A DNA stretch of 64,000 bases. It comes from Chiayiivirga flava (GTDB lineage Bacteria > Pseudomonadota > Gammaproteobacteria > Xanthomonadales > Xanthomonadaceae). Location: positions 199,818 to 263,817 of the forward strand of contig NZ_JACHHP010000005.1 in NCBI RefSeq assembly GCF_014202825.1, written 5' to 3'. The translations under genes were made by a program, and so were the position numbers. Of the stretch, positions 61,455-64,000 are shown in pieces. Position 1 is the stretch's first letter. Every line of letters starts with the position of its first letter. The notes beneath the pieces were generated by a model that was given only the letters and a program-made list of their open reading frames with translations, had not been told where the DNA came from and ran no database searches.

Positions 61455-64000
61455 TTACCCCGCACTCCTGCGCAGCTCGCCCAGCCGCACCCGCGCCGGA
61501 TGCGTGGCCACCAGTTCGCGTTCCAGCGGCCCGGCCAGCGCGTCGAGTTGCGCGGGCGTGGGCGTGCGGGCATCCACATCGAGGCGTTCGAGCCGGGCTT
61601 CGGCAAGGAATGGATGATCGGCAGGAAAGGTTTCCTGCATCACCGCAATGAACCGGTCGAACGCGGCCGCCGCGTCGGCATTGCGCCCTTCGGCCTGCGC
61701 GATGCGGCCGTCGAGGCGGTCGACGTTGGCACGTACCAGGGGGAACACTTCTTTCAGCGTCGCATCGAGCGTCCGTGCCTGCGCCAGCAGGCGCTTCGCC
61801 TCCGCCACGTCGCCCCGCGCGAGCGCGATGTTGCCGCCGTTGAGCGCGACGATGAGATGCGCGCTGTTGGGTGCGGTGTGCACGCGCGCCCACATCGCGT
61901 TGCCGAGCCGCCATTGCGCCAGCGCTTCGTCGTGTCGACCCAGACGCGACAGCACGCGTGCGAAATTCGCATGCGCGCGGGCCACTGCGGGCGAGTCTGC
62001 GCCAGCCGCATTCGCGATGCGCAAGGCGAGCGAGCGCTCGAACAGCGGCACTGCGCGCGCGTAGTCGCCGCTGTCGTCCCAGGCCGAGGCGAGGTTGTTG
62101 AGCGGCGCGGCGAGTTCGGCCGAATCGCGACCCAGATGTTTTTCGTCGATCTCGATCGCTCGCTGGTAGTGCTGCGCGGCTTCCGCGAAGCGGCCGAGGT
62201 CGTGCACCACGGAGCCGAGGTCGTTTTCGCTCGCGGCCACGCGCGGCGAATCGAAGCCGTGCACCTGCTTGCGCAGGTCGAGGACGCGACGCAGATTGGT
62301 TTCCGCATCGACGAGCTTGCCCTGCTCGCGCTGCACGCGCGCAAGCTGGGTGAGCGTGTTGAGCGTGCGCGGATGGGTTTCGCCGACGCTGGCGTCCTTC
62401 GAGGCGAGCGACTGCTGCAAAAGCGCCTCGGCGTCGGACAGGCGGTCCTGCTCGCGCGCGACCATGCCCAGGTTGTGCAGGGTCGACGAAATTTCCACGG
62501 GCGTCGCATCGGGTGCGCTGCGGCGGAGCACCAGCGCATGCTCGAGCGCGGCTCGGGCCTCGTCCTGGCGACCGATGTCCTGCAGGATCATGCCGAGCGA
62601 GTTCCATGCATTGCCTTCGACGCGGGCCGGCAGTCTGTTCGCCTGCACGTACGCCAGCGCGGCGCGCGCGGCGGTTTCAGCCTCGGCGCCGCGGTTGTTC
62701 CACAGCAGCGACTGCGCAATGCGATCCTGCAGCGCGGCTGCCTGCACGGCGTCGCCGCTGCCGACGCCGAGCGCGCCGGCTTCGTGGAACAGGTCGAGCG
62801 CGAGCGCCGGCAGGCCGATGTTGTCGTAGATGTCGCCCAGCACCAGCAGCATGCGGCGGCGCAGCTGCGGCTGCTGCGCGAGCGCGTCGCCGAGCTGGGC
62901 GCGGCCGCGGTCGAGCAGTTCGCGCGCGGTGATGTCCGGATTGGCGCCGGCTTCGGGATCGGCTTCCTCGAAGATGCCGGTGAGGAACCCGATCACCTGT
63001 TCGGCCGCGGCAGTCTGTTCGAGGGCGATGCGTTCGGCCGCGAGCGCGCGGTCGCGCTGCTCGACCAGGCGCCAGGTGAAGACGCCGGCCATCAGCAGCA
63101 TCAGCACGCCGAACGCGGCCACCGGCCAGCGTCGGCGCAGCAGGCGCGAACCGCGATAGAGCATGCCGCCGGCCTTCGCGCGCGCGCGCAGCGGGAAGTG
63201 GCCGAACCAGCGCTCGATGTCCTCGGCGATGAGGCCGGCGCTGGCGTAGCGCTGCGCCGGTTCCCTGGCCGTGGCGTGGCGCACGATGGCGTCGAGGTCG
63301 CCGCGCAGGCGCCCGGCCCAGCGCACGCCGTCGCGCGCCGCCCTCGCGCTGGTGGGGCGCGTGGCGTGCACGGCGGCGGTCGGCTCGGGCGTCGCCGGCG
63401 ACGGCGCGAGCAGCTCGTCGAGGATCAGGCCCAGGCTGTAGATGTCGCTGGCCGTGCTCATCGGCTGGCCCGCGCGCTGCTCGGGGCTGGCGTAGCGCGG
63501 GGTCATGTAGCCGGCGCCGTGCGCCTCGGGCACGTCGCCGATGAGGCGCGCGATGCCGAAATCCAGCAGCACCGGCACGCCGTCGCGCACCAGGATGTTG
63601 GATGGCTTCAGGTCGCAATGCAGCACCAAGTGTGCGTGGGCGAACTGCACGGTGCGGCAGACATCGGCGAACAGGCGCAGGCGCGCGGGCAGGTCGAGCC
63701 TGTGACTTTCGCACCAGACATCGATGCGCTGGCCGTCGATGTATTCCATCACGAGGTACGGCGTGCCGTCCTCGCTGACGCCGCCATCGACCAGGCGCGC
63801 GATGCCCGGATGCTGCAGATCGGCGAGGATCTGCCGTTCGCGCAGGAAATACTGCTCGGCGTCGGCACCGGTGGTGGTGCGCAGCAGCTTGATCGCGACG
63901 CGCTGGCGGTACTGGCCGTCGTCGCGATCGGCGAGATAGACGCGGCCCATGCCGCCTTCGGCGAGCGTCGAGACGATGCGCCACGGGCCAAGTCGCGATC
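61455..64000 (-). CDS. Serine/threonine protein kinase with TPR repeats (N-terminus beyond the window)
   Basis: At least 848 residues; the frame is open to the window end. The glycine loop reads LAEGGMGRVYLA, then AIKLL (Lys), HCDLKPSNILV (the Asp catalytic loop with C for the usual R), LLDFGIARL and TPRYASPEQRAG. A membrane helix lies near WPVAAFGVLMLLMAGVF, about residue 280-300. Beyond it 12-14 TPR-like helical pairs (ALQDRIAQSLLWNNRGAEAE, ASENDLGSVVHDLGRFAEAA) form an extracytoplasmic or periplasmic part. This is a Hanks-type transmembrane kinase with TPR sensor, common in GC-rich bacteria. Substrates unknown. Confidence 0.93.
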   Translation of the reverse strand, partial: SRLGPWRIVSTLAEGGMGRVYLADRDDGQYRQRVAIKLLRTTTGADAEQYFLRERQILADLQHPGIARLVDGGVSEDGTPYLVMEYIDGQRIDVWCESHRLDLPARLRLFADVCRTVQFAHAHLVLHCDLKPSNILVRDGVPVLLDFGIARLIGDVPEAHGAGYMTPRYASPEQRAGQPMSTASDIYSLGLILDELLAPSPATPEPTAAVHATRPTSARAARDGVRWAGRLRGDLDAIVRHATAREPAQRYASAGLIAEDIERWFGHFPLRARAKAGGMLYRGSRLLRRRWPVAAFGVLMLLMAGVFTWRLVEQRDRALAAERIALEQTAAAEQVIGFLTGIFEEADPEAGANPDITARELLDRGRAQLGDALAQQPQLRRRMLLVLGDIYDNIGLPALALDLFHEAGALGVGSGDAVQAAALQDRIAQSLLWNNRGAEAETAARAALAYVQANRLPARVEGNAWNSLGMILQDIGRQDEARAALEHALVLRRSAPDATPVEISSTLHNLGMVAREQDRLSDAEALLQQSLASKDASVGETHPRTLNTLTQLARVQREQGKLVDAETNLRRVLDLRKQVHGFDSPRVAASENDLGSVVHDLGRFAEAAQHYQRAIEIDEKHLGRDSAELAAPLNNLASAWDDSGDYARAVPLFERSLALRIANAAGADSPAVARAHANFARVLSRLGRHDEALAQWRLGNAMWARVHTAPNSAHLIVALNGGNIALARGDVAEAKRLLAQARTLDATLKEVFPLVRANVDRLDGRIAQAEGRNADAAAAFDRFIAVMQETFPADHPFLAEARLERLDVDARTPTPAQLDALAGPLERELVATHPARVRLGELRRSAG

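Noticed and set aside
1-64000. CRISPR arrays and rRNA genes
   Set aside because: No regularly spaced direct repeats of 25-40 bases and no rRNA-like sequence were noticed; the repeats present are palindromic REP/MITE-type elements.

Overview
The window is GC-rich DNA from a gammaproteobacterium, most likely of the order Lysobacterales (Xanthomonadales). The evidence is mixed: a tRNA-Ile2 of xanthomonad type, several secreted proteins ending in or carrying the F-x-[DN]-G-F-E motif common in that order, REP-like palindromes typical of it, and an IlvG/IlvM-type acetolactate synthase inside one large branched-chain amino acid cluster. Genus cannot be fixed from the sequence alone.

Layout. 1-2.7 kb: end of an unknown gene, a secreted beta-helix protein and a secreted GDPH-motif protein. 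2.7-12.6 kb: an accessory island of visibly lower GC. It holds a 2074-residue protein joining a Cap4/DUF4297-like nuclease domain to a STAND-type NTPase and a long C-terminal region, an overlapping 222-residue partner gene, an XRE regulator and a higBA toxin-antitoxin pair. It lies on the 3' side of a tRNA-Ile2 gene (12.6 kb). 12.8-20.6 kb: an IS3 remnant, a fasciclin protein, an AraC regulator, a NarL-type response regulator with a propeller sensor kinase, an IS5 remnant, and an SD-repeat adhesin-like protein. 20.7-27.2 kb: a secreted Rhs polymorphic-toxin-like protein with an HExxH tip, coupled to an OmpA-like lipoprotein and followed by an unknown exported protein flanked by degenerate REP palindromes. 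27.5-32.6 kb: a minus-strand operon DoxX - Tat-lipoprotein amidohydrolase - MFS/ABM - isochorismatase-like hydrolase - XapX.

32.8-46.5 kb: a complete isoleucine/valine/leucine gene set (ilvD-ilvC-ilvG-ilvM-leuA-ilvE-leuCDB-ilvA) behind a leader peptide and attenuator. Palindromic repeat units lie at several gene junctions, and one copy is inserted in frame inside ilvG. 46.9-51 kb: S1/P1 nuclease, the molybdate transporter modABC and a nucleotidyltransferase-like protein. 51-55.2 kb: an M56 peptidase/BlaI pair with paired operators, divergent from an acetyl-CoA hydrolase/transferase family gene. 55.2-64 kb: a secreted protein with the DGFE motif, an MFS transporter with its TetR repressor, transketolase, and a TPR serine/threonine kinase cut by the window end.

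The strongest candidate for a little-described system is the nuclease-STAND pair at 3423-10293. Next come the Rhs HExxH module, the in-frame mobile palindrome in ilvG, and the shared DGFE motif.
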